From the NCBI GenBank assembly GCA_013812485.1, contig JACCTJ010000022.1, positions 1 through 23,727 on the forward strand: a stretch of 23,727 nucleotides of DNA. The letters run 5' to 3'. Position numbers and translations under genes: made by a program. The notes below the pieces were generated by a model. The model did not search any database. It saw only the letters and a list, made by a program, of their open reading frames with translations, and had not been told where the DNA came from. Positions 1 to 6,225 of the stretch are shown piece after piece. Every line of letters starts with the position of its first letter. Position 1 is the stretch's first letter. This DNA comes from Thermoleophilaceae bacterium (lineage in GTDB: Bacteria; Actinomycetota; Thermoleophilia; Solirubrobacterales; Thermoleophilaceae).

Positions 1-197
1 CGGCGGCCGAGCCGGCGCCGGCCGCCACCAGCGCCGCCGAGATCCCGGACGGTGACGAAACCCAGGCCGCTGGCGCCGAGGAGGCCATCACCTCCGAGGA
101 GGCGAGCGGCGAACCCGCGTCCGCCGACGAGCCGGCGAGCGTCGCCGACGCCGCGCCCGCCGACGAGGTCCCCACCGCCGGCGCCAGCGAGGGGTAG
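1..197 (+). CDS. rpsP: C-terminal tail of probable 30S ribosomal protein S16 (5' end outside window)
   Basis: An open frame enters from the left edge (phase starting at base 3) and stops at TAG 195-197. The roughly 64 visible residues are almost entirely Ala, Glu, Pro, Asp and Ser, an acidic low-complexity tail with no fold to recognise. The assignment rests on position: the next genes are khpA, rimM, trmD and rplS, and in actinobacteria the gene just before khpA is rpsP, whose product often has an Ala/Glu-rich extension beyond the roughly 80-residue S16 core. S16 is a small-subunit protein needed for 30S assembly. The conserved part is not in the window, so another gene cannot be excluded. 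Its end supplies the GAGGGG ribosome-binding site of khpA, which suggests one operon. Confidence 0.6.
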   Translation, partial: AAEPAPAATSAAEIPDGDETQAAGAEEAITSEEASGEPASADEPASVADAAPADEVPTAGASEG

Positions 198-204
198 CGC
201 GGCC

Positions 205-438
205 TTGGCCGAGCTGCTCGCCTTCCTGGCCCGGGCGCTCGTGGACAAGCCGGACGCGGTGTCGGTCGAGCAGTTCGAGGAGGAGGACGGAACGCTCGTG
301 CTCGAGCTCACGGTGGCCGACGAGGACGTCGGCCAGGTGATCGGCCGCGGCGGGCGCACCATCTCCGCCCTGCGCCAGGTCGCTCGCGCGACCGGTACGA
401 AGCAGGGCCGCCGCGTGTTCGTCGACGTCGTGGATTGA
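205..438 (+). CDS. khpA: KhpA, KH-domain RNA-binding protein
   Basis: This 77-residue protein is a single type II KH domain. The RNA-gripping GxxG loop is GRGG in VIGRGGRTISALRQV near residues 46-60, and the usual N-terminal helix LLAFLARALVDKP precedes it. KhpA (formerly YlqC/UPF0109) is a small RNA chaperone that pairs with KhpB in Firmicutes and is nearly always encoded between rpsP and rimM, as here. I chose TTG 205 because GAGGGG (189-194) lies 10 bases upstream and because the protein then begins MAELLAFLARALVDKP, as the family does. The same frame stays open further upstream but there it overlaps the S16 tail and reads as Pro/Arg shadow. The stop overlaps the rimM start by 4 bases (TTGA). 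Confidence 0.9.
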   Translation: MAELLAFLARALVDKPDAVSVEQFEEEDGTLVLELTVADEDVGQVIGRGGRTISALRQVARATGTKQGRRVFVDVVD

Positions 439-998
439 CCTCCCAACCCCGTCTCGTCACCGTCGGCCGGGTGGGCCGCGTCCACGGACTGGACGGGAGC
501 TTCTGGGTCGAGGATGCGCTCGAGGGCGAGCGCGACGGTCGCGACCCTCTGGCGGTGGGCACCGAGGTGTTCCTCGGCGAGCGGCGCGCCCGGGTCGAGC
601 GCCGCGGCGGAACCGACACGCGGCCGCTCCTGCGCCTGGCCTCGGTCGAGGACCGCGAGGCCGCCACGGCGCTGCGCGGTCGGGAGCTCCGCGTCTGCGA
701 GGCCGACACGCCGCTGGCCGCCGGGGAGTGGCTGATCGCCGACCTGGTCGGTGCCCGCGTCGAGGGGATCGGAGAGGTTCGCCGGGTCCTCTCCGCGCCT
801 TCCTGCGACCTGCTCGAGGTCGGAGACGAAGGCGTCCTCATCCCGCTCGTGTCCGACGCCATCCGCCGCATCGACGTGCAGGCCGGCCGGATCGAGGTCG
901 ACCACGCCTTCCTCGGCGTGGGGGAGAGTGACCTCGTGCGCGACGAGCCGACCGCGACCGAGCCGAGCGCCTCCTGCAAAGCCGCCCCTCGCCCGTGA
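435..998 (+). CDS. rimM: RimM, 16S rRNA processing / 30S maturation factor
   Basis: The protein has 187 residues. The N-terminal RimM beta-barrel carries the family signature VGRVGRVHGLDGSFWV (about residues 10-25). A PRC-barrel-like second domain follows (about 97-163), ending in VLIPLVSDAIRRIDVQAGRIEV, close to the usual IPFV...D...G.I.V pattern. RimM binds S19 and helps mature the 30S head. The TTG start at 435 overlaps the khpA stop (TTGA), implying translational coupling, and the stop overlaps the trmD GTG in the same way. The last 25 or so residues are an unconserved Thr/Ala/Pro-rich tail. Length and position are normal for the family, and I see no credible alternative. Confidence 0.93.
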   Translation: MTSQPRLVTVGRVGRVHGLDGSFWVEDALEGERDGRDPLAVGTEVFLGERRARVERRGGTDTRPLLRLASVEDREAATALRGRELRVCEADTPLAAGEWLIADLVGARVEGIGEVRRVLSAPSCDLLEVGDEGVLIPLVSDAIRRIDVQAGRIEVDHAFLGVGESDLVRDEPTATEPSASCKAAPRP

Positions 999-1690
999 AG
1001 ATCGACATCTTCACCCTCTTTCCCGAGTGGTTCGACTGGCTGCTGTCCCAGCGCCACGTCCGCAACGCCGCGGCGCTCGGCCACGAGCTCGCGACGGTCG
1101 ACATGCGCACGACGACGCCGCTCTCCGCCGGCAGGGTCGACGACACTCCCTACGGCGGTGGAGCCGGGATGGTCATCCGCGTCGACGTCGTCGAGGCCGC
1201 CCTGGCCCGCCACTACGGGACCGACGCGGTGGAGGTGCGCGCCCAGCACCGGGTTATCGCGCTCGCGGCCGGAGGCCGGCGCTTCGACGACGCGCTGGCC
1301 TCCGAGCTCGCCGCCGAGCCGGCGCTCGCGCTGCTGTGCGGTCGCTACGAGGGCTTCGACGACCGCGTCCACGAGCACCTCGCCTCCGACGTCCTCTCGA
1401 TCGGCCCGTACGTGCTCTCGGGCGGCGAGCCCGCCGCGATGGTGGTCTGCGATGCGGTCGTGCGCAAGCTGGCGGGCGCGCTCGGGCACGCCGACAGCGC
1501 CGCCGAGGAGTCGTTCAGCCCCGCGCTCGAGGGGGGTCCCGAGTATCCGCACTTCACCCGTCCGGCCGAGTGGCGCGGGCATCGGGTGCCGGAGGTCCTG
1601 CTCTCCGGCGACCACGGCCGCATCAGGGGTTGGCGGCTCGAACAGAGCCGTGCGCGCCGGCAGGGGCCACAGGCGCCGCCGCGGCGCTGA
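995..1690 (+). CDS. trmD: TrmD, tRNA (guanine-37-N1)-methyltransferase
   Basis: The 231-residue SPOUT-class methyltransferase places m1G37 in tRNAs with G36-G37, using S-adenosylmethionine, and so prevents +1 frameshifting. Visible signatures are the N-terminal [20 protein letters not shown] (about 49-60), the knot segment [12 protein letters not shown] (about 113-124), [15 protein letters not shown] (the SAM-binding trefoil knot), and [13 protein letters not shown] (about 201-213), which contains the catalytic Asp region. The GTG start at 995 overlaps the rimM stop (GTGA). The C-terminus is a short basic tail. Function is very secure. A promoter candidate for the following rplS starts right at its stop codon. 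Confidence 0.96.
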   Translation: MKIDIFTLFPEWFDWLLSQRHVRNAAALGHELATVDMRTTTPLSAGRVDDTPYGGGAGMVIRVDVVEAALARHYGTDAVEVRAQHRVIALAAGGRRFDDALASELAAEPALALLCGRYEGFDDRVHEHLASDVLSIGPYVLSGGEPAAMVVCDAVVRKLAGALGHADSAAEESFSPALEGGPEYPHFTRPAEWRGHRVPEVLLSGDHGRIRGWRLEQSRARRQGPQAPPRR

Positions 1691-1714
1691 GAGTCCGGGT
1701 CGCTCCGCTACCAT
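1687..1714 (+). promoter_or_regulatory. candidate promoter for rplS-lepB-rnhB
   Basis: TACCAT at 1709-1714 resembles a -10 box. CTGAGA at 1687-1692, overlapping the trmD stop, matches TTGACA at 4 of 6 positions with a 16-base spacer. Transcription would start near 1721, giving a leader of about 40 bases. That leader (1721-1760) is C-rich and has no Shine-Dalgarno before the rplS ATG. This is pattern recognition only. Confidence 0.4.
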
Positions 1715-1760
1715 CGGGCTTCGCGCAGCCCCCGAGCCGGACGGCCGCGCCCCCTCCCCA

Positions 1761-2237
1761 ATGAGCGCCATCATCGACACCCTCGAGCGGGCACAGCTCC
1801 GCGAGCATCCGGTCTTCGATCCTGGGGACCGCGTACGTGTTCACTTCCAGGTCATCGAGGGCACGCGGCGCCGGACCCAGGTCTTCGAGGGGATCGTCAT
1901 CAAGCGTCAGGGCTCCGGCGCCCGCGAGACCTTCACGGTGCGCAAGCACTCCTTCGGCGTCGGCGTGGAGCGGACGTTCCCGGTGCACTCGCCGAAGATC
2001 GAGCGCATCGAGGTCGCGGCTCGCGGCCAGGTGCGGCGCGCCAAGCTCTACTACCTCCGCGGGCGGGTCGGCCGCCGGGCCAGGGTGCGCGAGCGCCAGG
2101 ACTACCGCGGACCCTCGGCCGCTGCCTCCGCGGCCACTCGCTCCGGGACCGCGGCCGACGGCAACGCCGCTCCGGCCGCGGCGCAGGCCGAGACGCCGGC
2201 GACGCCGGCCGAGGCCGGCGAGGAAGCCGGCTCGTGA
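1761..2237 (+). CDS. rplS: 50S ribosomal protein L19 with Ala/Glu-rich C-terminal tail
   Basis: The protein has 158 residues against about 115 in the usual L19. Residues 1-115 are a normal L19: [74 protein letters not shown] and [21 protein letters not shown]19 sits at the 30S-50S interface. The remaining 43 or so residues are Ala, Pro, Glu and Thr with no fold, like the tail of the gene at the window start. ATG 1761 is chosen because the family begins MxxLIDxLExAQLR. No Shine-Dalgarno is visible before it. The frame continues open upstream through trmD but that is an out-of-frame shadow. Confidence 0.96.
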   Translation: MSAIIDTLERAQLREHPVFDPGDRVRVHFQVIEGTRRRTQVFEGIVIKRQGSGARETFTVRKHSFGVGVERTFPVHSPKIERIEVAARGQVRRAKLYYLRGRVGRRARVRERQDYRGPSAAASAATRSGTAADGNAAPAAAQAETPATPAEAGEEAGS

Positions 2238-2239
2238 AG

Positions 2240-2286
2240 CCCGCGGGAGTCGCGAGCGTCCTCGGCGCCCGCGGGGCCTGAGGCCC
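2240..2286 (+). other. GC-rich hairpin pair between rplS and lepB
   Basis: The 8-base palindrome CCCGCGGG occurs at 2240-2247 and again at 2268-2275, so the two copies can pair across a 20-base loop. The second copy overlaps a smaller hairpin, GGGCC-TGA-GGCCC (2274-2286). No T run follows, so this could be a weak terminator, a processing site or chance in G+C-rich DNA. Confidence 0.3.
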
Positions 2287-2337
2287 GAACGAGGCGCGAG
2301 CTTGCCGTTGATTCGGTCCGACGCGCGTGAGCCGTCG

Positions 2338-2952
2338 ATGGCGGTCGCCCGAAAGACCTCGCGCGCGAAGAACCCGCTCGTCGAGACGATCCTGATCGTC
2401 GTCGTGGCGATCGCGCTCGCCCTCGGCATCCAGGCCTTCCTGGTCAAGCCCTTTCGGATCCCCAGCGAGTCGATGGTCCCGACGCTCGCGGTCGGCCAGC
2501 GCGTGCTCGTCGATCGGGTCAGTCCCAGCTTCTCCGAGCCGGGCCGCGGCGACATCGTGGTCTTCAACCCGCCCACCGGCGCGGAGGAGGGCTCGTGCGG
2601 GGACCTCGGCAATCCGGCCGACCGGCCGTGCCCCGAGCCGACCAGCACTCGCTCCGAGACGAACTTCATCAAGCGGGTCGTCGCCGGTCCCGGCGATCGG
2701 GTGAAGGTCATCGACGGGCAGGCGATCGTCAACGGGCGCCCGCAGAAGGAGCCCTTCGTGCGGCCCGACGGCGACTGCCCGATCTGCGATCTACCCGTGG
2801 AGATCACGATTCCGCCGGGTCACTTTTTTATGATGGGCGACAACCGTGGAGCGAGCGCCGACAGCCGAGAGTGGGGCCCCGTCCCCGAGGACTGGGTCAT
2901 CGGTCGCGCGTTCTTCACCTACTGGCCGCTTCCGCGGCTCGGGCCGCTCTGA
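2338..2952 (+). CDS. lepB: signal peptidase I (type I leader peptidase)
   Basis: This 204-residue S26-family serine protease removes signal peptides from exported proteins on the outer face of the membrane. A single N-terminal membrane helix (about 17-36) is followed by IPSESMVPTL with nucleophile Ser45, then the box containing NFIKRVVAGPGD with general base Lys112, and MMGDNRGASADSREWGPVP near the end. An insert between the Ser and Lys boxes holds two Cys (87 and 98), and CPIC follows later, so four Cys lie in the extracytoplasmic part. ATG 2338 has no clear ribosome-binding site. TTG 2302 in the same frame, with GAGG at 2291-2294, would add 12 residues and is a fair alternative. It lies downstream of rplS, as is common in actinobacteria. 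Confidence 0.94.
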   Translation: MAVARKTSRAKNPLVETILIVVVAIALALGIQAFLVKPFRIPSESMVPTLAVGQRVLVDRVSPSFSEPGRGDIVVFNPPTGAEEGSCGDLGNPADRPCPEPTSTRSETNFIKRVVAGPGDRVKVIDGQAIVNGRPQKEPFVRPDGDCPICDLPVEITIPPGHFFMMGDNRGASADSREWGPVPEDWVIGRAFFTYWPLPRLGPL

Positions 2953-3006
2953 GCCTGAGTCGACCCTGAGCTCGGACGCCCGCGCGTCGGCTTCGGCCGG
3001 GGCGGC

Positions 3007-3696
3007 GTGTTGAGCGGCGCCCGCTCGGTCGCCCGGCGCTCGCGCCGGCGGCCATCGCACACAGGGCGCAGGCTGTTCGCCTTCGACCGCTCCTTTGGAC
3101 GGCGATTCGTCGCCGGCGCCGACGAGGCCGGGCGCGGCTCTCTGGCCGGCCCCTTGGTGGCCGCCGCCGTGCTCTTCGACCTCGAGCGCCTCAGCCTCGC
3201 CGACCGGCGCACGCTCTCCTGCCTCAACGACTCGAAGCAGCACACCGAGGCCTCCCGCGAGCACCTGTATCCGCTCGTCATGCAGGCCGCGTCCCGAGTC
3301 GCCGTCGTCTCGCGGTGCGTGCGGACGATCGACAGCGGGGGCCTCCACGTCAACAACCTCGACGCGCTGCGGGCGGCGCTCGCGCGCGTGGCCTGCGACG
3401 GGGCGGTCTGCCTCGTGGACGGGTTCTCCCTGCCGGGGCTCGAGTTCGAGCAGCGCCCGGTGATCGGCGGCGACGGCCGCAGCGCGGCGATCGCCGCCGC
3501 CTCCGTGCTCGCCAAGGTCACCCGCGACCGTCACATGCGCCGGATCGCCAGGACCGATCCTCGCTGGGAGTTCGCCACCAACGTCGGCTACTCGACCCCC
3601 GAGCACCGCGCCGCGATCGCCGTGCACGGGATCTCCCCGCTGCATCGTCGCTCGTTCGCCTCGATCGCCTACCAGCAGCTCGCCTTCGGCGGATAG
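3007..3696 (+). CDS. rnhB: ribonuclease HII
   Basis: The 229-residue enzyme cleaves RNA in RNA/DNA hybrids, including single ribonucleotides left in DNA. The signature VAGADEAGRGSLAGPLV gives Asp39 and Glu40. Further acidic residues are Asp138 (CLVDGFSLPG) and Asp174 (ASVLAKVTRDRHM), completing the probable DEDD metal site. The conserved C-terminal GYSTPEHRAAI and GISPLHRRSF are present. The start is uncertain: GTG 3007 or TTG 3010 gives a basic leader of about 34 residues before FVAGADEAGRG, longer than in E. coli, and no strong ribosome-binding site is seen. It follows lepB by 54 bases, probably in the same operon. An RNase HI gene is also present near the right end of the window. Confidence 0.94.
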   Translation: MLSGARSVARRSRRRPSHTGRRLFAFDRSFGRRFVAGADEAGRGSLAGPLVAAAVLFDLERLSLADRRTLSCLNDSKQHTEASREHLYPLVMQAASRVAVVSRCVRTIDSGGLHVNNLDALRAALARVACDGAVCLVDGFSLPGLEFEQRPVIGGDGRSAAIAAASVLAKVTRDRHMRRIARTDPRWEFATNVGYSTPEHRAAIAVHGISPLHRRSFASIAYQQLAFGG

Positions 3697-3735
3697 TCGC
3701 GGCGGCCAGGCCGGGGCGAAAGCCGGAGGGGTGCG

Positions 3736-3755
3736 TCTGCGACTCTCTGCGACTC
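3736..3755 (+). repeat. perfect tandem 10-bp duplication before the ABC ATPase start
   Basis: TCTGCGACTC occurs twice head to tail (3736-3745 and 3746-3755) and ends exactly at the ATG of the ABC ATPase gene. A good Shine-Dalgarno-like GGAGGGG (3725-3731) lies 24 bases before the ATG. With one repeat copy the spacing would be 14. Confidence 0.85.
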
Positions 3756-4763
3756 ATGGCGGGAACGTTGAGCACCGCGGTGCGGGTCCAGGGCATCGTC
3801 AAACGCTTCGGCGAGACCGAAGCGCTCGGCGGGGTCGATCTCGAGGTGACTGAGGGGTCGGTGGTCGGGCTGCTCGGCCCGAACGGCGCCGGCAAGACCA
3901 CCCTGATCAGGGTCCTCGCGACCCTCCTGCGCCCCGACGAGGGCCGGGCCGAGGTCTTCGGCCTCGACGTGGTCACCGACGCCGGGGCCGTGCGCGAGCT
4001 GATCGGGCTCACCGGCCAGTTCGCCGCCGTCGACGAGCTGCTCTCGGGCCGCGAGAACCTACGCATGTTCGGGCGCCTGTTCCGTCTGTCCCGCCGCGGG
4101 GCCGCAGAGCGCGCCGACGAGCTGCTCGAGCGCTTCGACCTCGCCGAGGCGTCCGACCGCCAGGTCAAGACCTACTCCGGCGGCATGCGCCGGCGCCTCG
4201 ACCTGGCCTCGAGCCTGATCACCCGTCCCCGCATCCTGTTCCTGGACGAGCCGACGACCGGGCTCGACCCGCGCAGCCGCAACGAGATCTGGTCGGTGGT
4301 GCGCGAGCTCGTGGGCGAGGGGATGACCCTGCTGCTCACCACCCAGTACCTCGAGGAGGCCGACCAGCTCACCGACCGCATCGCCGTGATCGACCAGGGC
4401 CGGGTGATCGCCGAGGGCACGGGCGACGAGCTCAAGGACAGCGTGGGGGCGTCGATGGTCGAGGTCAGGCTCGAGGAGCCGGACGAGCTCGGGCGGGCTC
4501 GCGAGGCTCTGCGCGGGCTGTCCTGCGAAGAGCACCCGCAGGCCGAGCAGCCGGGACAGATCGTGCTCGCCACGAGTGGCGACGACGGCGTCGGCGTGGT
4601 CGCCGCCGCGGCGCGTGCCCTCGAGGCGGCGGACATCTCGGTCCGCGACCTGAGCCTGCGCCGCCCCACTCTCGACGATGTCTTCCTCGAGCTCACCGGA
4701 TGGGCGGCCGAGCGAAACGGCGAGCGTGCCGCCGAGCCCGAGCCCGCGGAGGCCGCTCGATGA
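3756..4763 (+). CDS. ABC transporter ATP-binding protein, DrrA family
   Basis: The 335-residue ATPase subunit belongs to a two-gene exporter. Walker A is GPNGAGKTT (41-49), the Q-loop region lies near LTGQFAAVDELLSGREN, the ABC signature is YSGGMRRR (140-147), Walker B is ILFLDEPTTGLDP (160-172), and the switch region is LLLTTQYLEEADQL. The C-terminal 90 or so residues resemble the extra domain (DUF4162-like) of daunorubicin-resistance DrrA proteins, ending LRRPTLDDVFLELTG. DrrA-type pumps export hydrophobic drugs or lipids; the substrate here cannot be read from sequence. ATG 3756 is preceded by a 10-bp tandem repeat. CTG 3747 in frame is less likely. The gene overlaps its permease by 4 bases (ATGA). 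Confidence 0.93.
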   Translation: MAGTLSTAVRVQGIVKRFGETEALGGVDLEVTEGSVVGLLGPNGAGKTTLIRVLATLLRPDEGRAEVFGLDVVTDAGAVRELIGLTGQFAAVDELLSGRENLRMFGRLFRLSRRGAAERADELLERFDLAEASDRQVKTYSGGMRRRLDLASSLITRPRILFLDEPTTGLDPRSRNEIWSVVRELVGEGMTLLLTTQYLEEADQLTDRIAVIDQGRVIAEGTGDELKDSVGASMVEVRLEEPDELGRAREALRGLSCEEHPQAEQPGQIVLATSGDDGVGVVAAAARALEAADISVRDLSLRRPTLDDVFLELTGWAAERNGERAAEPEPAEAAR

Positions 4764-5584
4764 GCGCGCCGGCCGGCGCGGCACCCGCGCCTGTGGCCGC
4801 CTCGCTTCCGCGCAGGCTCCTGCAGGCGGTGGACGACTGCCTGATCGTCACCGGCCGCAACCTGCGCCATTTCGTCCGTCAGCCGCAGCTGCTCATCTTC
4901 TCGACGATCCAGCCGATCATGTTCGTGCTGCTGTTCGCCTTCGTCTTCGGCGGGGCGATCGGGAGCTCGCTGCCGCCCGGAGTCGAGTACGTCGACTTCC
5001 TGCTGCCCGGCATCTTCATCCAGGCCGCCGCCTTTCGCTCGACCCAGACCGCGGTCGGGCTCGCCGAGGACCTCGACCGCGGGGTGATCGACCGCTTCCG
5101 GGCGATGCCCATCGCGCGGCCCGCGGTGCTGATCGGCCGGACCGCCGCCGACCTCCTGCGCAACGTCTTCGTCACGCTGCTGATGACCGCGGTCGGCTAT
5201 CTGATCGGCTTTCGCTTCCGCACCGGAGTGCTCGAAGCCGGCGGAGCGATCCTCGTCGTGCTCGCCTTCGGTTTCGCGCTGAGCTGGATCTTCACCTACG
5301 TCGGGCTCAGGGTCAGAGGTGCGGAGGCCGCCCAGTCCGCCGGCTTCGTGGCCATCTTCCCGCTCGTCTTCGCGAGCTCGGTCTTCGTCCCAGTCTCGAC
5401 CATGCCGGCCGGTCTCGAGTGGTTCGCGAGCGTGAGCCCGGTGACCGCGAGCGTCGACGCGGCGAGAGCGCTGTCGATCGGCGGGGAGGTGGCCGAGCCG
5501 CTGCTTCGGTCCATGGCGTGGGTGGCGGGGATCCTGTTGATCTTCGTCCCGTTATGCGTGCGGCGCTACCGCCGCATGGGATGA
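4760..5584 (+). CDS. ABC-2 type permease (DrrB-like)
   Basis: This 274-residue membrane protein has about six hydrophobic spans (roughly 44-66, 82-100, 130-150, 163-185, 195-213 and 251-267). Family hallmarks are the first span after LIVTGRNLRHFVRQP, LLPGIFIQAAAF, the EDLDRGVIDRFRAMPIAR loop and VFVPVSTMPAGLEWFASVSPVT, all typical of ABC-2/DrrB permeases. The ATG at 4760 overlaps the stop of the ATPase gene (ATGA), so the two are translationally coupled and form one exporter. The frame is open upstream but only as antiphase reading of the ATPase. The last residues RRYRRMG are a basic cytoplasmic tail. Substrate unknown. Confidence 0.92.
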   Translation: MSAPAGAAPAPVAASLPRRLLQAVDDCLIVTGRNLRHFVRQPQLLIFSTIQPIMFVLLFAFVFGGAIGSSLPPGVEYVDFLLPGIFIQAAAFRSTQTAVGLAEDLDRGVIDRFRAMPIARPAVLIGRTAADLLRNVFVTLLMTAVGYLIGFRFRTGVLEAGGAILVVLAFGFALSWIFTYVGLRVRGAEAAQSAGFVAIFPLVFASSVFVPVSTMPAGLEWFASVSPVTASVDAARALSIGGEVAEPLLRSMAWVAGILLIFVPLCVRRYRRMG

Positions 5585-5620
5585 GCCGGCCGCGGTAGCC
5601 CCTTCGCGGGTCGAGCACGC

Positions 5621-6007
5621 TCAGAACGCGTCCTCGACGTGCTCGAGCCGCGCCAGGCTCCCGGCCGCGGTGAGCGTGATCCCGATCGCGTCGAAGCGGA
5701 GCACGGCCGGGCCGGGACGGTTCTCCTCGGCGCGGTTCGCGAGCCACTGGGCGGCCATCAGCCGAAGCTGCCGGCGCTTGTCGCGCCCGATGGCCTCGAG
5801 TGGGGTCGCCGGGCCGCGGAGCGATCCCTCGAGGCGGGTCTTCACCTCGCAGAAGACGAGAGCGCGCGAGCTGGCCGCCACGAGGTCGAGCTCTCCGTAT
5901 CGGGTCCGGAAGTTGCGCTCCACGACGCGATAGCCGGCGGCGGTGAGGTGCTTCTCGGCCAGGCGCTCTCCGAGCACGCCGCGGGCCCTGCGGGGATCAG
6001 TCGGCAT
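5621..6007 (-). CDS. yraN: YraN/UPF0102 family endonuclease-like protein
   Basis: The 128-residue protein belongs to the UPF0102 family, which has a Holliday-junction-resolvase-like PD-(D/E)xK fold. Visible motifs are RGVLGERLAEKHLTAAGYRVVERNFRTRYGELDLVA and ALVFCEVKTR; the GELD and EVK residues form the presumed metal site. Its biochemical role is not firmly established. It lies beside comM-dprA in many genomes, as here, though on the opposite strand. ATG 6007 is chosen because the family starts just before RxxxGxxGExxA and because TACGGT lies 7 bases upstream, suggesting a leaderless transcript. The frame is open 58 codons further upstream but that stretch looks non-coding. It converges with the ABC permease across 36 bases. 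Confidence 0.9.
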   Translation of the reverse strand: MPTDPRRARGVLGERLAEKHLTAAGYRVVERNFRTRYGELDLVAASSRALVFCEVKTRLEGSLRGPATPLEAIGRDKRRQLRLMAAQWLANRAEENRPGPAVLRFDAIGITLTAAGSLARLEHVEDAF

Positions 6008-6014
6008 GGGGTCG

Positions 6015-6020
6015 ACCGTA
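6015..6020 (-). promoter_or_regulatory. candidate leaderless -10 box for yraN
   Basis: Read on the minus strand, TACGGT ends 7 bases before the yraN ATG, so transcription would begin at or next to the start codon. No Shine-Dalgarno is present. No convincing -35 is visible. Confidence 0.4.
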
Positions 6021-6104
6021 CGCGGCGGGGGCGCAGGTGTGGGTGCCGTATGTGACGACTTCGTGCCTTCTCCGCGCGGAGATCGTTCCGTCCCGATCGG
6101 CCGG

Positions 6105-6121
6105 CCAACGGCCGACGTTGG
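6105..6121. promoter_or_regulatory. palindrome in the yraN-comM divergent region
   Basis: CCAACG-GCCGA-CGTTGG is a perfect 6-bp inverted repeat. It is flanked by GGCC on both sides, giving a longer imperfect dyad. It lies in the 218-base non-coding stretch (6008-6225) between the divergent yraN and comM genes, which otherwise shows only the two candidate -10 boxes. It may be an operator or a structured RNA element. Confidence 0.4.
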
Positions 6122-6212
6122 TCTCGGCCAGGCGAGCCCAGGTGTTCTCGAGTCGTAACGTTGTTGTGGCTCAAGTCTCACGCAGGCAACCCACGGGTCA
6201 CTCGCGGCGGCT

Positions 6213-6218
6213 TAGCGT
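6213..6218 (+). promoter_or_regulatory. candidate leaderless -10 box for comM
   Basis: TAGCGT is followed by 7 bases and then GTG 6226, the start that best fits the ComM family. There is no Shine-Dalgarno before this GTG. No good -35 is visible, so support comes from the spacing pattern shared with other genes in the window. Confidence 0.4.
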
Positions 6219-6225
6219 GGCGGCC

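Noticed and set aside
308-1780. 490-codon minus-strand open frame
   Set aside because: Antisense to rimM and trmD; composition is shadow-like.
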